Source: Streptomyces sp. SID8374
Lineage (GTDB): Bacteria; Actinomycetota; Actinomycetes; Streptomycetales; Streptomycetaceae
DNA length: 64,000 bases
Assembly (NCBI RefSeq): GCF_009865135.1
Contig: NZ_WWGH01000001.1
Span: 558,001 to 622,000, forward strand
Direction: 5' to 3'
This document shows positions 46,373 to 56,311 of the stretch, in pieces. The notes under the pieces were generated by a model. That model was not told the origin of the DNA. It saw only the letters and a list, made by a program, of their open reading frames with translations, and did no database searches. The first letter of the stretch is position 1; the number at the start of each line of letters is the position of its first letter. A program made the position numbers and the translations under genes.

Positions 46373-48886
46373 GTGACCCTCATCGACCAGCTCCCCCAGA
46401 CCGCCGACCCCGACGCCCTCTTCGAGGCCTTCTCGTCATGGACCGAGAGCCAGGGCATCACGCTGTATCCGGCTCAGGAGGAGGCGCTGATCGAGGTGGT
46501 CTCCGGGGCGAACGTGATCCTTTCCACCCCGACCGGCTCGGGCAAGAGCCTGGTGGCGGCGGCCGCGCACTTCACCGCGCTGGCCCAGGACAAGGTCACC
46601 TTCTACACCGCGCCGATCAAGGCGCTGGTCTCGGAGAAGTTCTTCGACCTGTGCAAGCTCTTCGGTACCGAGAACGTCGGCATGCTCACCGGTGACGCCT
46701 CGGTCAACGCGGACGCCCCGGTGATCTGCTGTACGGCCGAGGTGCTGGCCTCCATCGCGCTGCGCGACGGGAAGTACGCCGACATCGGCCAGGTCGTGAT
46801 GGACGAGTTCCACTTCTACGCCGAGCCGGACCGGGGCTGGGCCTGGCAGATCCCGCTGCTGGAGCTGCCGCAGGCGCAGTTCGTGCTGATGTCGGCGACG
46901 CTCGGCGACGTCTCGATGTTCGAGAAGGACCTGACCCGGCGTACCGGCCGCCCGACCTCCGTGGTGCGCTCGGCGACCCGTCCGGTGCCGCTGAGCTACG
47001 AGTACCGCTTCACGCCGATCACCGAGACGCTGACCGAGCTGCTGGACACCCGGCAGTCGCCGGTCTACATCGTGCACTTCACGCAGGCGGCGGCCGTGGA
47101 GCGGGCGCAGTCGCTGATGAGCATCAACATGTGCACGAAGGAGGAGAAGGAGAAGATCGCCGATCTGATCGGCAGCTTCCGCTTCACCACCAAGTTCGGC
47201 CAGAACCTCTCCCGGTACGTGCGCCACGGCATCGGCGTGCACCACGCGGGCATGCTGCCCAAGTACCGCCGCCTGGTGGAGAAGCTGGCCCAGGCCGGTC
47301 TGCTGAAGGTGATCTGCGGTACGGACACGCTCGGCGTCGGCGTCAACGTACCCATCCGTACGGTGCTGTTCACCGCGCTCACCAAGTACGACGGCACCCG
47401 GGTGCGGACCCTGCGCGCGCGGGAGTTCCACCAGATCGCGGGGCGCGCCGGGCGGGCCGGGTTCGACACGGCCGGGTTCGTGGTGGCGCAGGCCCCCGAG
47501 CACGTCATCGAGAACGAGAAGGCCGTCAAGAAGGCGGGCGACGACCCGAAGAAGAAGCGCAAGGTGGTCCGCAAGAAGGCGCCCGAGGGGTTCGTCGCCT
47601 GGTCGGAGACCACGTTCGACAAGCTGATCCAGTCGGAGCCGGAGCCGCTGAGCTCCCGCTTCCGGGTCACGCACACGATGCTGCTCGCGGTCATCGCCCG
47701 TCCCGGCAACGCCTTCGAGGCGATGCGGCATCTGCTGGAGGACAACCACGAGCCGCGCCGGGCGCAGCTGCGCCACATCCGCCGGGCGATCGCCATCTAC
47801 CGCTCGCTGCTGGACGGCGGGGTGGTGGAGCAGCTGGAGACGCCGGACGCCGAGGGGCGGATCGTGCGGCTGACGGTCGACCTCCAGCAGGACTTCGCGC
47901 TGAACCAGCCGCTGTCCACGTTCGCGCTGGCCGCGTTCGACCTGCTGGACGCCGAATCCCCGTCGTACGCGCTGGACATGGTCTCGGTCGTCGAGTCGAC
48001 GCTGGACGATCCCCGGCAGATCCTGGCCGCCCAGCAGAACAAGGCGCGCGGCGAGGCCGTGGGCCGGATGAAGGCGGACGGGGTCGAGTACGAGGAGCGG
48101 ATGGAGCGGCTCCAGGAGGTCACGTACCCCAAGCCGCTGAGCGAGCTGCTGTGGCACGCCTACGACGTGTACCGCACGAGCCACCCGTGGGTGAACGACC
48201 ACCCCGTCTCCCCGAAGTCGGTCATCCGTGACATGTACGAACGGGCCATGACCTTCACCGAGTTCACCTCGCACTACGAGCTGGCCCGGACCGAGGGCAT
48301 CGTGCTGCGGTATCTGGCGAGCGCGTACAAGGCCCTGGAGCACACGATCCCGGACGACGTGAAGTCCGAGGACCTCCAGGACCTGATCTCCTGGCTCGGC
48401 GAGATGGTGCGCCAGGTGGACTCCAGTCTGCTGGACGAGTGGGAGCAGCTGGCCAACCCCGAGGTGGAGACGGCCGAGCAGGCGCAGGAGAAGGCGGACG
48501 AGGTCAAGCCGGTCACGGCCAACCCGCGCGCCTTCCGGGTGCTGGTGCGCAACGCGATGTTCCGGCGGGTGGAGCTGGCCGCGCTGGACCGGGTGCGCGA
48601 CCTGGGCGAGCTGGACGGCGACTCCGGGTGGGACGAGGACGCGTGGGGCGAGGCGCTGGACGCCTACTGGGACGCGCACGAGGAGATCGGCACCGGCCCG
48701 GACGCGCGCGGCCCGAAGCTGCTGAAGATCGAGGAGGACCCGGCGCACGGGCTGTGGCGGGTCTGGCAGGCGTTCGCCGACCCGGCGGGCGACCACGACT
48801 GGGGCATCCAGGCCGAGGTGGACCTGGCCGCGTCCGACGAGGAGGGCCGGGCGGTCGTCCGGGTCACGGAGGTCGGGCAGCTGTGA
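46373..48886 (+). CDS. Ski2-like DEAD/DEAH helicase (HelY/DUF3516 type)
   Basis: 837 residues. Superfamily-2 motifs: STPTGSGKSLVAAA (I), MDEFHFY (II, DEFH variant), LMSATLGD (III) and the second RecA domain with FHQIAGRAGRAGFDTAG (VI). A Lys-rich linker (KKKRKVVRKKAPEG near residue 395) leads into a long C-terminal domain of the DUF3516 type. Related HelY/Ski2 proteins act in RNA turnover. The GTG at 46373 gives VTLIDQLPQ; the upstream frame is not family-like. Acyl-CoA thioesterase follows at 34 bp. Confidence 0.9.
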   Translation: MTLIDQLPQTADPDALFEAFSSWTESQGITLYPAQEEALIEVVSGANVILSTPTGSGKSLVAAAAHFTALAQDKVTFYTAPIKALVSEKFFDLCKLFGTENVGMLTGDASVNADAPVICCTAEVLASIALRDGKYADIGQVVMDEFHFYAEPDRGWAWQIPLLELPQAQFVLMSATLGDVSMFEKDLTRRTGRPTSVVRSATRPVPLSYEYRFTPITETLTELLDTRQSPVYIVHFTQAAAVERAQSLMSINMCTKEEKEKIADLIGSFRFTTKFGQNLSRYVRHGIGVHHAGMLPKYRRLVEKLAQAGLLKVICGTDTLGVGVNVPIRTVLFTALTKYDGTRVRTLRAREFHQIAGRAGRAGFDTAGFVVAQAPEHVIENEKAVKKAGDDPKKKRKVVRKKAPEGFVAWSETTFDKLIQSEPEPLSSRFRVTHTMLLAVIARPGNAFEAMRHLLEDNHEPRRAQLRHIRRAIAIYRSLLDGGVVEQLETPDAEGRIVRLTVDLQQDFALNQPLSTFALAAFDLLDAESPSYALDMVSVVESTLDDPRQILAAQQNKARGEAVGRMKADGVEYEERMERLQEVTYPKPLSELLWHAYDVYRTSHPWVNDHPVSPKSVIRDMYERAMTFTEFTSHYELARTEGIVLRYLASAYKALEHTIPDDVKSEDLQDLISWLGEMVRQVDSSLLDEWEQLANPEVETAEQAQEKADEVKPVTANPRAFRVLVRNAMFRRVELAALDRVRDLGELDGDSGWDEDAWGEALDAYWDAHEEIGTGPDARGPKLLKIEEDPAHGLWRVWQAFADPAGDHDWGIQAEVDLAASDEEGRAVVRVTEVGQL

Positions 48887-48920
48887 ACCGGCCCCTGAGG
48901 CGTGACGGGAGAGGTACGGC

Positions 48921-49787
48921 ATGACGAATCCGGCCGAGCGCCTGGTCGACCTTCTCGACCTGGAACGGATCGAGGTCAACATCTTCCGGGGCCGCAGCCC
49001 GGAGGAGTCCCTGCAACGGGTCTTCGGCGGGCAGGTCGCGGGCCAGGCGCTGGTGGCGGCGGGCCGCACGACCGACGGGGAGCGGCCGGTGCACTCGCTG
49101 CACGCCTACTTCCTGCGCCCGGGGCGCCCCGGCGTGCCGATCGTCTACCAGGTGGAGCGGGTGCGCGACGGGCGCTCCTTCACCACCCGCCGGGTCACGG
49201 CCGTCCAGGAGGGCCGGACGATCTTCAACCTGACGGCCTCCTTCCACCGCCCCGAGGAGGCCGGTTTCGAGCACCAGCTGCCGCCGGCCCGGATCGTCCC
49301 GGACCCGGAGGAGCTGCCGACGGTCGCCGAGGAGGTGCGCGAGCACCTGGGCGGGCTGCCGGACGCGTTCGAGCGGATGGCCCGGCGCCAGCCCTTCGAC
49401 ATCCGGTACGTCGACCGGCTGCGCTGGACGAAGGACGAGATCAAGGACGCCGATCCGCGCAGCGCGGTGTGGATGCGGGCGGTGGGCCCGCTGGGCGACG
49501 ACCCGCTGGTGCACACCTGCGCGCTGACGTACGCCAGCGACATGACGCTGCTGGACGCGGTGCGCATCCCGGTGGAGCCGCTGTGGGGGCCGCGCGGCTT
49601 CGACATGGCGTCCCTGGACCATGCCATGTGGTTCCACCGGCCGTTCCGGGCGGACGAGTGGTTCCTGTACGACCAGGAGTCGCCGATCGCGACGGGCGGG
49701 CGCGGTCTGGCGCGGGGCCGGATCTACGACCGTTCGGGGCAGCTGCTGGTGTCGGTGGTGCAGGAGGGGCTGTTCCGGCGGCTGTAG
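48921..49787 (+). CDS. tesB: Acyl-CoA thioesterase II
   Basis: 288 residues, two hot-dog domains: GGQVAGQALVAAGRT and HSLHAYFLRPGRP with FTTRRVTAVQEGRTIFNLTASF in the first; SLDHAMWFHRPFRADEWFLYDQESPIA (given in part) and GRGLARGRIYDRSGQLLVSVVQEG in the second. These include the Asp, Thr and Gln catalytic triad regions of TesB. It hydrolyses acyl-CoA in the cytoplasm. The ATG has GGAGAGG upstream. Confidence 0.93.
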   Translation: MTNPAERLVDLLDLERIEVNIFRGRSPEESLQRVFGGQVAGQALVAAGRTTDGERPVHSLHAYFLRPGRPGVPIVYQVERVRDGRSFTTRRVTAVQEGRTIFNLTASFHRPEEAGFEHQLPPARIVPDPEELPTVAEEVREHLGGLPDAFERMARRQPFDIRYVDRLRWTKDEIKDADPRSAVWMRAVGPLGDDPLVHTCALTYASDMTLLDAVRIPVEPLWGPRGFDMASLDHAMWFHRPFRADEWFLYDQESPIATGGRGLARGRIYDRSGQLLVSVVQEGLFRRL

Positions 49788-49799
49788 TACGCGGCTCTA

Positions 49800-50036
49800 T
49801 CAGGTGCCGGGCAGGGTGTCCTGCTCCACCTCGTGCCGCCGGGTGCGGATGTCCGGCGGGGCGGGGTGCAGTTTGGCGTCGCAGGACGGGCCGAGGCCCG
49901 TGCGGCGGGAGTCGGCGCCGGTGAGGGGGCGGCCGCAGAGGCGGCAGCGGACCAGGCGGCGGGCCGGGGCGTCACCGGAATGCTCCTCGCGGTCGACTGC
50001 GGGCAGCGGTTCGGGGAAAGGTTCGGGAGACTGCAC
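49800..50036 (-). CDS. Small zinc-ribbon-like protein (DUF6011 type)
   Basis: 78 residues starting with GTG at 50036, preceded by AAGGA. The core RCRLCGRPLTGADSRRTGLG ends in PSCDAKL and has three Cys in a CxxC...C pattern, the hallmark of the short DUF6011-type zinc-finger proteins common in actinobacteria. The function is unknown; the flanks are Pro-rich and probably disordered. It is convergent with tesB with a gap of only 12 bp. Confidence 0.65.
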   Translation of the reverse strand: MQSPEPFPEPLPAVDREEHSGDAPARRLVRCRLCGRPLTGADSRRTGLGPSCDAKLHPAPPDIRTRRHEVEQDTLPGT

Positions 50037-50133
50037 AGGGGAGATCCTTCCTCATCGGGAGCCGTATCGGGCCCTGACCGGTGCGCCCGACATCCGCACC
50101 GTGACCGTTCCGCTTGAAAGGACCCCGTACCCC

Positions 50134-50658
50134 ATGACCGAGATCGTCCACGTGTCCGGCCCCGAGCTGGTCACGTACGCCGATGAGATGGCCGAGCTGC
50201 TGGTGGAGACCGTCGAGGAGGGCTCATCGGTGGGCTTCCTGGCGCCGCTGGACCGGGAGAAGGCCGCCGTCTGGTGGCGGGAGCGCGCGGGCGCCGTGGA
50301 GTCCGGTGAGGTCTCCATCTGGATCGCCCGGGAGGGCTGCCGGGTCGCCGGGACCATCGCCCTGGTCCGGGCGCCGCTGCCGAACGCCCGCCACCGCGCG
50401 GAGGTCGCCAAGCTGATGGTCCGCCCCGCCGCCCGGGGGCAGGGGCTCGGGCGGGCGCTGCTGGACGCCGTGGAGGCGTACGCGGAGGCCGAGGGCATCA
50501 CGCTGCTGATCCTGGATACCGAGAGCGGCAGCCTGGCCGAGCAGGTGTACTGCAAGGCGGGGTGGACGGAGGTCGGCTCCGTACCGGGATACGCGGCCGA
50601 TCCCGCGGGCAGCCTCAAGCCGACCACCTTCTACTACAAGGAGCTCGCCGCCGCATGA
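50134..50658 (+). CDS. GNAT-family N-acetyltransferase
   Basis: 174 residues, one GNAT domain. The acetyl-CoA-binding motif A is AEVAKLMVRPAARGQGLGRALLDAVEAYA, with the R/Q-x-x-G-x-G/A core in RGQGLG. The acceptor amine is unknown. The ATG at 50134 follows GAAAGGA. The glutathione peroxidase gene begins 49 bp downstream, so the two may be co-transcribed. Confidence 0.86.
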   Translation: MTEIVHVSGPELVTYADEMAELLVETVEEGSSVGFLAPLDREKAAVWWRERAGAVESGEVSIWIAREGCRVAGTIALVRAPLPNARHRAEVAKLMVRPAARGQGLGRALLDAVEAYAEAEGITLLILDTESGSLAEQVYCKAGWTEVGSVPGYAADPAGSLKPTTFYYKELAAA

Positions 50659-50707
50659 GCGGCGGGCACAATGAGCACCACGCACGCGATGATCAGGGGA
50701 GAGCTTC

Positions 50708-51196
50708 ATGACGCTGCACGACATTCCGCTGCACACCCTCGCCGGTGAGCCGACCACCCTGGGCGCCTGGAGCGGCCGGGCCGTCCTGCTGGTGAACGTG
50801 GCGTCCAAGTGCGGGCTCACCCCGCAGTACGAGGGACTGGAGCGGTTGCAGCAGACGTACGGGGACCGGGGGCTGACCGTGCTCGGTGTGCCGTGCAACC
50901 AGTTCGCCGGGCAGGAGCCGGGGAGCGCGGAGGAGATCGAGACGTTCTGCTCGACGACGTACGGCGTCACCTTCCCGCTGCTGGAGAAGACCGAGGTCAA
51001 CGGGGCCGGCCGGCACCCGCTGTACGCCGAGCTGACGAAGCTGGCGGACGCGGACGGCGAGGCCGGGGACGTCCAGTGGAACTTCGAGAAGTTCGTGATC
51101 TCCCCGGCCGGTGAGCCGGTGGCCCGGATCCGCCCGCGCAGCGAGCCGGAGTCGGCGGAGGTCGTGGCGGCGATCGAGGCGCAGCTGCCCGGCTGA
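50708..51196 (+). CDS. Glutathione peroxidase family peroxidase
   Basis: 162 residues with NVASKCGLTPQYEGLE (peroxidatic Cys), GVPCNQFAGQEPG and WNFEKFVISP (catalytic Gln, Trp and Asn neighbourhood). Streptomycetes lack glutathione, so the likely reductant is thioredoxin, as for most bacterial Cys-type members; this is family knowledge. The extra Cys in PCNQF could be the resolving residue, although the usual one is further downstream. A clear terminator follows. Confidence 0.9.
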   Translation: MTLHDIPLHTLAGEPTTLGAWSGRAVLLVNVASKCGLTPQYEGLERLQQTYGDRGLTVLGVPCNQFAGQEPGSAEEIETFCSTTYGVTFPLLEKTEVNGAGRHPLYAELTKLADADGEAGDVQWNFEKFVISPAGEPVARIRPRSEPESAEVVAAIEAQLPG

Positions 51197-51206
51197 GCGG
51201 TGACAT

Positions 51207-51236
51207 GAAGGGGGCCGTCCACGGACGGCCCCCTTC
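51207..51236. terminator. Rho-independent terminator between convergent genes
   Basis: GAAGGGGGCCGTCC pairs exactly with GGACGGCCCCCTTC, followed by TTTT. It lies 10 bases after the peroxidase stop and 15 bases from the end of the acyl-CoA dehydrogenase gene, so it can serve both. Confidence 0.9.
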
Positions 51237-51250
51237 TTTTCGTGTCTCCG

Positions 51251-52477
<1,227 letters not shown>

Positions 52478-52510
52478 GTTCCCCTCCATGCACTGCCGTG
52501 AAAAGCATGC

Positions 52511-52539
52511 GTTACTTGCGGTAACCGCAGTCTGTTACC
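52511..52539. promoter_or_regulatory. Candidate TetR operator with three GTTAC/GTAAC half-sites
   Basis: GTTAC (52511-52515), GGTAAC (52520-52525) and GTTACC (52534-52539) form two overlapping inverted repeats with 5-bp and 8-bp spacers. The middle is also the palindrome TGCGGTAACCGCA. The site lies 34 bp before the acyl-CoA dehydrogenase start and 125 bp before tetR. Confidence 0.6.
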
Positions 52540-52663
52540 GGACAGTAGCCGCTGTCAACCGCCCCGGAGCTGATCGACAGGGGCGCCGGACAGGGTGTTA
52601 CGTTGCGCAGGCGCGAAGAAGCAGACGTGAAGAAATTGCATGGCCAGGGGTGGGAGAGACGAC

Positions 52664-53338
52664 ATGGAGACCGCACGCGGCGCCGAGCGACAGCGGACGG
52701 CGGCCGAGGCCCGCCGCCGCGAGCTGCTCGAAGCAGCGGACCGGGTGGTGCTCAGGGACGGCCCGCAGGCGTCGATGAACGCGATCGCCGCCGAGGCCGG
52801 GATCACCAAGCCCATCCTCTACCGGCACTTCGGGGACAAGGGCGGCCTCTACCGCGCACTGGCCAAACGCCACACCGACGCCCTGCTCAGCGCGCTGCGC
52901 GCGGCCCTGGACGCCCCCGCCGAGCGCCGCGCCCGGGTCGAGGCCACCCTGGACACCTATCTCGCCGCGATCGAGGCCCGCCCGCAGGTCTACCGCTTCC
53001 TGATGCACCCCTCCGACGACTCCGCCACCTCCGCGGAGGCCGCCCTCTCCACCGAGCAGGGCTTCGACGTCGGCCGCCACTCCGCCCCGCTGCTGCGCCG
53101 GCTCGGCGAGGAGCTGGGCCAGGTCATCGTGGAACGCGTCGACCTGGGACCGGACGGCGAGCAGATGGCCCGCATCTGGGGCCACGGCATCGTCGGCATG
53201 ATGCACGCGGCGGGCGACTGGTGGCTCGCCGACCGGCCCTGCTCCCGCGAGCGGCTGGTGCGCAGCCTGGCCGACCTGCTGTGGGGGCGGCTGGCGGAGG
53301 CGGGCGACCGCGACGTCAAGGGCGGCCCGGGGTTCTAG
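52664..53338 (+). CDS. TetR-family regulator of the divergent acyl-CoA dehydrogenase
   Basis: 224 residues. The helix-turn-helix spans RRELLEAADRVVLRDGPQASMNAIAAEAGITKPILYRHFGDK (residues about 18-60, given as landmark). The C-terminal domain resembles the acyl-CoA-responsive FadR/TetR regulators of actinobacteria, which is an inference from context. The ATG at 52664 follows GGGAGAG; an ATG at 52640 has no clear site. The TAG stop is inside the CTAG duplication of the MITE-like element that follows. Confidence 0.88.
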   Translation: METARGAERQRTAAEARRRELLEAADRVVLRDGPQASMNAIAAEAGITKPILYRHFGDKGGLYRALAKRHTDALLSALRAALDAPAERRARVEATLDTYLAAIEARPQVYRFLMHPSDDSATSAEAALSTEQGFDVGRHSAPLLRRLGEELGQVIVERVDLGPDGEQMARIWGHGIVGMMHAAGDWWLADRPCSRERLVRSLADLLWGRLAEAGDRDVKGGPGF

Positions 53339-53504
53339 GGCCTGGCGTCAGACTGCCGTCGTCGCCCGAAGGGCGGCCGCGCGGCGTCCGGTGCGTGCGA
53401 TCGCAAGGCGCCGGAGGGGCCCCCTGCTCAAGCGAAGCCGAGAGCTTGGGGGAAGTGCGTGCCAGGCGTCGCACGGCAGACGGCAGTCTGACGACAGGCC
53501 CTAG
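53335..53504. mobile_element. MITE-like element, 162 bp, flanked by CTAG duplications
   Basis: Terminal inverted repeats of 22 bp (53339-53360 and 53479-53500) differ at one position; they begin GGCCTG and contain CGTCAGACTGCCGTC. Identical CTAG tetramers flank the element at 53335-53338 and 53501-53504. The interior of about 118 bp has no coding capacity. The stop codons of tetR (TAG 53336-53338) and of the convergent def gene (53501-53503) lie in the two copies of the duplicated target. Confidence 0.8.
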
Positions 53505-54052
53505 AGGGCGTCCTTGCGGGCCCACGGCGCCCGCCGCGCCGCACGCAGCGCGCGGGAGCGCCGCAGCCCGGTCAGCCGGTCGGTGTAGACCATGCCCTCC
53601 AGGTGGTCGCACTCGTGCTGGAGGCAGCGGGCGAACCACCCCGTCCCCGCGATCCGCACCGGCTCGCCCGTCATCGTGAAGCCCTCGACCACCGCGTGGT
53701 CGAAGCGTTCCGTGCCCGCTTCCAGGCCCGGAAGTGACAGACAGCCCTCCGGTCCGCGTACGGTGAGTCCGTCCGCCTCGACCAGTTCGGGGTTGACGAC
53801 GTGTCCCAGATGACGGACGTCGTCGTCGTCCGGGCAGTCGTAGACGAACACTTTGAGCGGGACGCCGATCTGGTTGGCGGCGAGCCCGACACCCTGCGCG
53901 GCGTACATCGTGGCGAACATGTCCTCGACCAGCCTCGCGAGCGACGGGCCGAACTCCGTCACGTCCTCACAGGCACGGTGGAGCAACGGGTCGCCGAGCA
54001 GACTCATCTCACGGATGAGTCCGGAACTGCCGGGGATCGGGCGGTTTCGCAT
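53501..54052 (-). CDS. def: Peptide deformylase
   Basis: 183 residues from the ATG at 54052 (MRNRPIPGSSGLIREMSLLGDP). The three deformylase motifs are present: GVGLAANQIG, EGCLSLPG and QHECDHLEG, giving the metal ligands Cys and two His and the catalytic Glu. It removes the formyl group from nascent proteins. A start at 54007 (MSLLGDP) is possible but shortens the usual N-terminus. The stop codon is next to the MITE-like element, which has not changed the last residues. Confidence 0.9.
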   Translation of the reverse strand: MRNRPIPGSSGLIREMSLLGDPLLHRACEDVTEFGPSLARLVEDMFATMYAAQGVGLAANQIGVPLKVFVYDCPDDDDVRHLGHVVNPELVEADGLTVRGPEGCLSLPGLEAGTERFDHAVVEGFTMTGEPVRIAGTGWFARCLQHECDHLEGMVYTDRLTGLRRSRALRAARRAPWARKDAL

Positions 54053-54166
54053 GGCGGCAAGCGTACGTTCCGCCGCTGCCGGGGAGTTCCCGTGGTGCCG
54101 CGGTGCGGTCGCCGCGCCGGACATCGATAGGCTGGGCGCGGACCGATGCAAGGAGGATCTAGGACG

Positions 54167-55405
54167 ATGGCAGGCAACACGGAGCCGTTGTCGCCGCGGG
54201 CCAAGCTGGCCGTGACGGCGGGCAAGGCCGCGGCGGCGGTGTCACGCGCCGCGGGGCGGGGCAGCGGATCGGTGATCGGCGGCCGGGTGGCGCTCAAACT
54301 CGACCCCGACCTGCTGGGGCGGCTGGCGCAGCACCTGGACGTGATCCTCGTGTCGGCGACGAACGGCAAGACGACGACCACCCGGCTGATCGCCGAGGCG
54401 CTGCGGGCCGCTGGGCCCGTCGTGTCGAACGCGCTCGGCGCGAACATGCCCGCGGGCATCACCTCGGCGCTGGCCGGCGGCTCGGACGCCAAGTTCGGCG
54501 TGATCGAGGTCGACGAGAAGTACCTGGCGGGCGTCGCCCGCGACACCACCCCCAAGGCGATCGCACTGCTCAACCTCTCCCGCGACCAGCTGGACCGCGC
54601 GGCGGAGACCCGGATGATGGCCGAGCACTGGCGCGAGGGCCTCTCCGGCTCGAAGGCCGTGATCATCGCCAACGCCGACGACCCGCTGGTCGTCTGGGCG
54701 GCCTCCTCCTCGGCGAACGTGGTGTGGGTGGCGGCCGGCCAGGCGTGGAAGGACGACGCCTGGTCCTGCCCGTCCTGCGGCGGTGTGATGCAGCGCCCCG
54801 GCGACGACTGGTTCTGCGGGCAGTGCGGCTTCCGCCGCCCCGCCCCGAGCTGGGCGCTCAACGGCGACTACGTCCTGGACCCGCACGGTTCGGCCTGGCC
54901 GATCCACCTCCAGCTGCCCGGCCGCGCCAACAAGGCGAACGCCACCAGCTCGGCCGCCGTCGCCGCCGTCTTCGGGGTGCCGCCGCAGGTCGCGCTGGAG
55001 CGGATGTACCAGGTGCAGGCGGTCGCCGGACGCTATGACGTCGTCACCTTCCAGAACCGTGAGCTGCGCCTGCTGCTGGCGAAGAACCCGGCCGGCTGGC
55101 TGGAGACGTTCTCGCTGATCGACCCGCCGCCGACGCCGGTGATCCTCTCCGTCAACGCCCGCGGCGCCGACGGCACGGACACCTCGTGGCTCTGGGACGT
55201 GGACTACACCCAGCTGGCCGGCCACCCGATCTTCGTGCTCGGCGACCGCAAGCTGGACCTCGCGGTCCGCCTCGAAGTCGCCGGTCTCGACTTCCGGGTC
55301 TGCGAGAACCTCGACGAGGCCGTGCAGTACGCCCCGCCCGGCCGTATCGAGGTCATCGCCAACTACACCGCCTTCCAGGATCTGCGCCGTCGTGTCGGCA
55401 ACTGA
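54167..55405 (+). CDS. murT: Lipid II isoglutaminyl synthase subunit MurT
   Basis: 412 residues. Mur-ligase-like domain with VSATNGKTTTTRLIAEALR (P-loop) and NLSRDQLDR, then the four-Cys zinc ribbon CPSCGGVMQRPGDDWFCGQCG characteristic of MurT, and a C-terminal DUF1727-type domain (VNARGADGTDTSWLWDVDY). With GatD it amidates the alpha-carboxylate of D-Glu in lipid II on the cytoplasmic side. The ATG at 54167 follows AGGAGG. gatD starts 34 bp downstream, forming the usual operon. Confidence 0.95.
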   Translation: MAGNTEPLSPRAKLAVTAGKAAAAVSRAAGRGSGSVIGGRVALKLDPDLLGRLAQHLDVILVSATNGKTTTTRLIAEALRAAGPVVSNALGANMPAGITSALAGGSDAKFGVIEVDEKYLAGVARDTTPKAIALLNLSRDQLDRAAETRMMAEHWREGLSGSKAVIIANADDPLVVWAASSSANVVWVAAGQAWKDDAWSCPSCGGVMQRPGDDWFCGQCGFRRPAPSWALNGDYVLDPHGSAWPIHLQLPGRANKANATSSAAVAAVFGVPPQVALERMYQVQAVAGRYDVVTFQNRELRLLLAKNPAGWLETFSLIDPPPTPVILSVNARGADGTDTSWLWDVDYTQLAGHPIFVLGDRKLDLAVRLEVAGLDFRVCENLDEAVQYAPPGRIEVIANYTAFQDLRRRVGN

Positions 55406-55439
55406 CCCCGGCCCCGGCCACCTCCGGAGAGGACGAAGC

Positions 55440-56168
55440 ATGAGCAACAACGGTCTGCGTCTGGTCTGGGTCTACCCCGACCTGCTCAGCACCTACGGCG
55501 ACCAGGGCAACGCCCTGGTCGTGGAGCGGCGGGCCCGGCAGCGCGGTCTGGACGTGCAGCGCGTCGACGTGCGCAGCGACCAGCCGGTGCCGACGTCCGG
55601 CGACATCTATCTGATCGGCGGCGGCGAGGACCGGCCCCAGCGCCTCGCGGCGGAGCGGCTGCGCCGCGACGGCGGGCTGAGCCGGGCCGCCTCCAACGGC
55701 GCGATCATCTTCTCGGTCTGCGCGGGCTACCAGATCCTGGGCCACGAGTTCATCAACGACCTCGGTGAGCGCGAGCAGGGCCTCGGCCTCCTCGACGTGG
55801 TCTCCACCCGCGGCGAGGGCGCCCGGTGCGTCGGCGACGTACTGGCGGACATCGACCCGCAGCTCGGGCTCGAAGCGCTGACCGGGTTCGAGAACCACCA
55901 GGGCGTCACCCATCTCGGCCCCACCGCACGGCCGTTCGCCCGGGTGCGGTTCGGCCGGGGCAACGGCACCGGTGACGGCACGGAGGGGGCGTACAACGAC
56001 ACGGTCTTCGGGACGTACATGCACGGCCCCGTGATGGCCCGTAACCCGCAGATCGCCGACCACCTGCTGAAACTGGCCCTCGACGTCAACGCGCTGCCGC
56101 CCACGGACGACCGCTGGTACGAGGCGCTGCGCGCCGAGCGGATCGCATCGGCGACACAGCCCGCCTGA
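55440..56168 (+). CDS. gatD: Lipid II isoglutaminyl synthase glutaminase subunit GatD
   Basis: 242 residues of the class I glutamine amidotransferase fold. Cys94 in IFSVCAGYQILG matches the catalytic Cys94 known for S. aureus GatD, and the His is in GTYMHGPVMARNP. It supplies ammonia to MurT. The ATG at 55440 follows GGAGAGGA. A perfect hairpin lies 56 bases after the stop. Confidence 0.95.
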   Translation: MSNNGLRLVWVYPDLLSTYGDQGNALVVERRARQRGLDVQRVDVRSDQPVPTSGDIYLIGGGEDRPQRLAAERLRRDGGLSRAASNGAIIFSVCAGYQILGHEFINDLGEREQGLGLLDVVSTRGEGARCVGDVLADIDPQLGLEALTGFENHQGVTHLGPTARPFARVRFGRGNGTGDGTEGAYNDTVFGTYMHGPVMARNPQIADHLLKLALDVNALPPTDDRWYEALRAERIASATQPA

Positions 56169-56223
56169 TGAGGGGTTTTCCGCTCGGTTGAGCGGAGTCC
56201 AGCAGGCGGACGGACGGTTCGGT

Positions 56224-56253
56224 CCCGCCACCCTGCGCCGGTAGGGTGGCGGG
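56224..56253 (+). terminator. Terminator of murT-gatD
   Basis: CCCGCCACCCT and AGGGTGGCGGG form a perfect 11-bp stem with an 8-base loop. The right arm includes TAGGGT, which could also be a -10 element for pfkA. Confidence 0.65.
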
Positions 56254-56311
56254 GATCCAACCGGACGACGTGGTCCGGTCGTCGACTTAACGTTGCAAAG
56301 GTTTCCGGGCC

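Noticed and set aside
53339..53500. Small gene inside the MITE-like element
   Set aside because: No frame has a ribosome site or protein-like composition.
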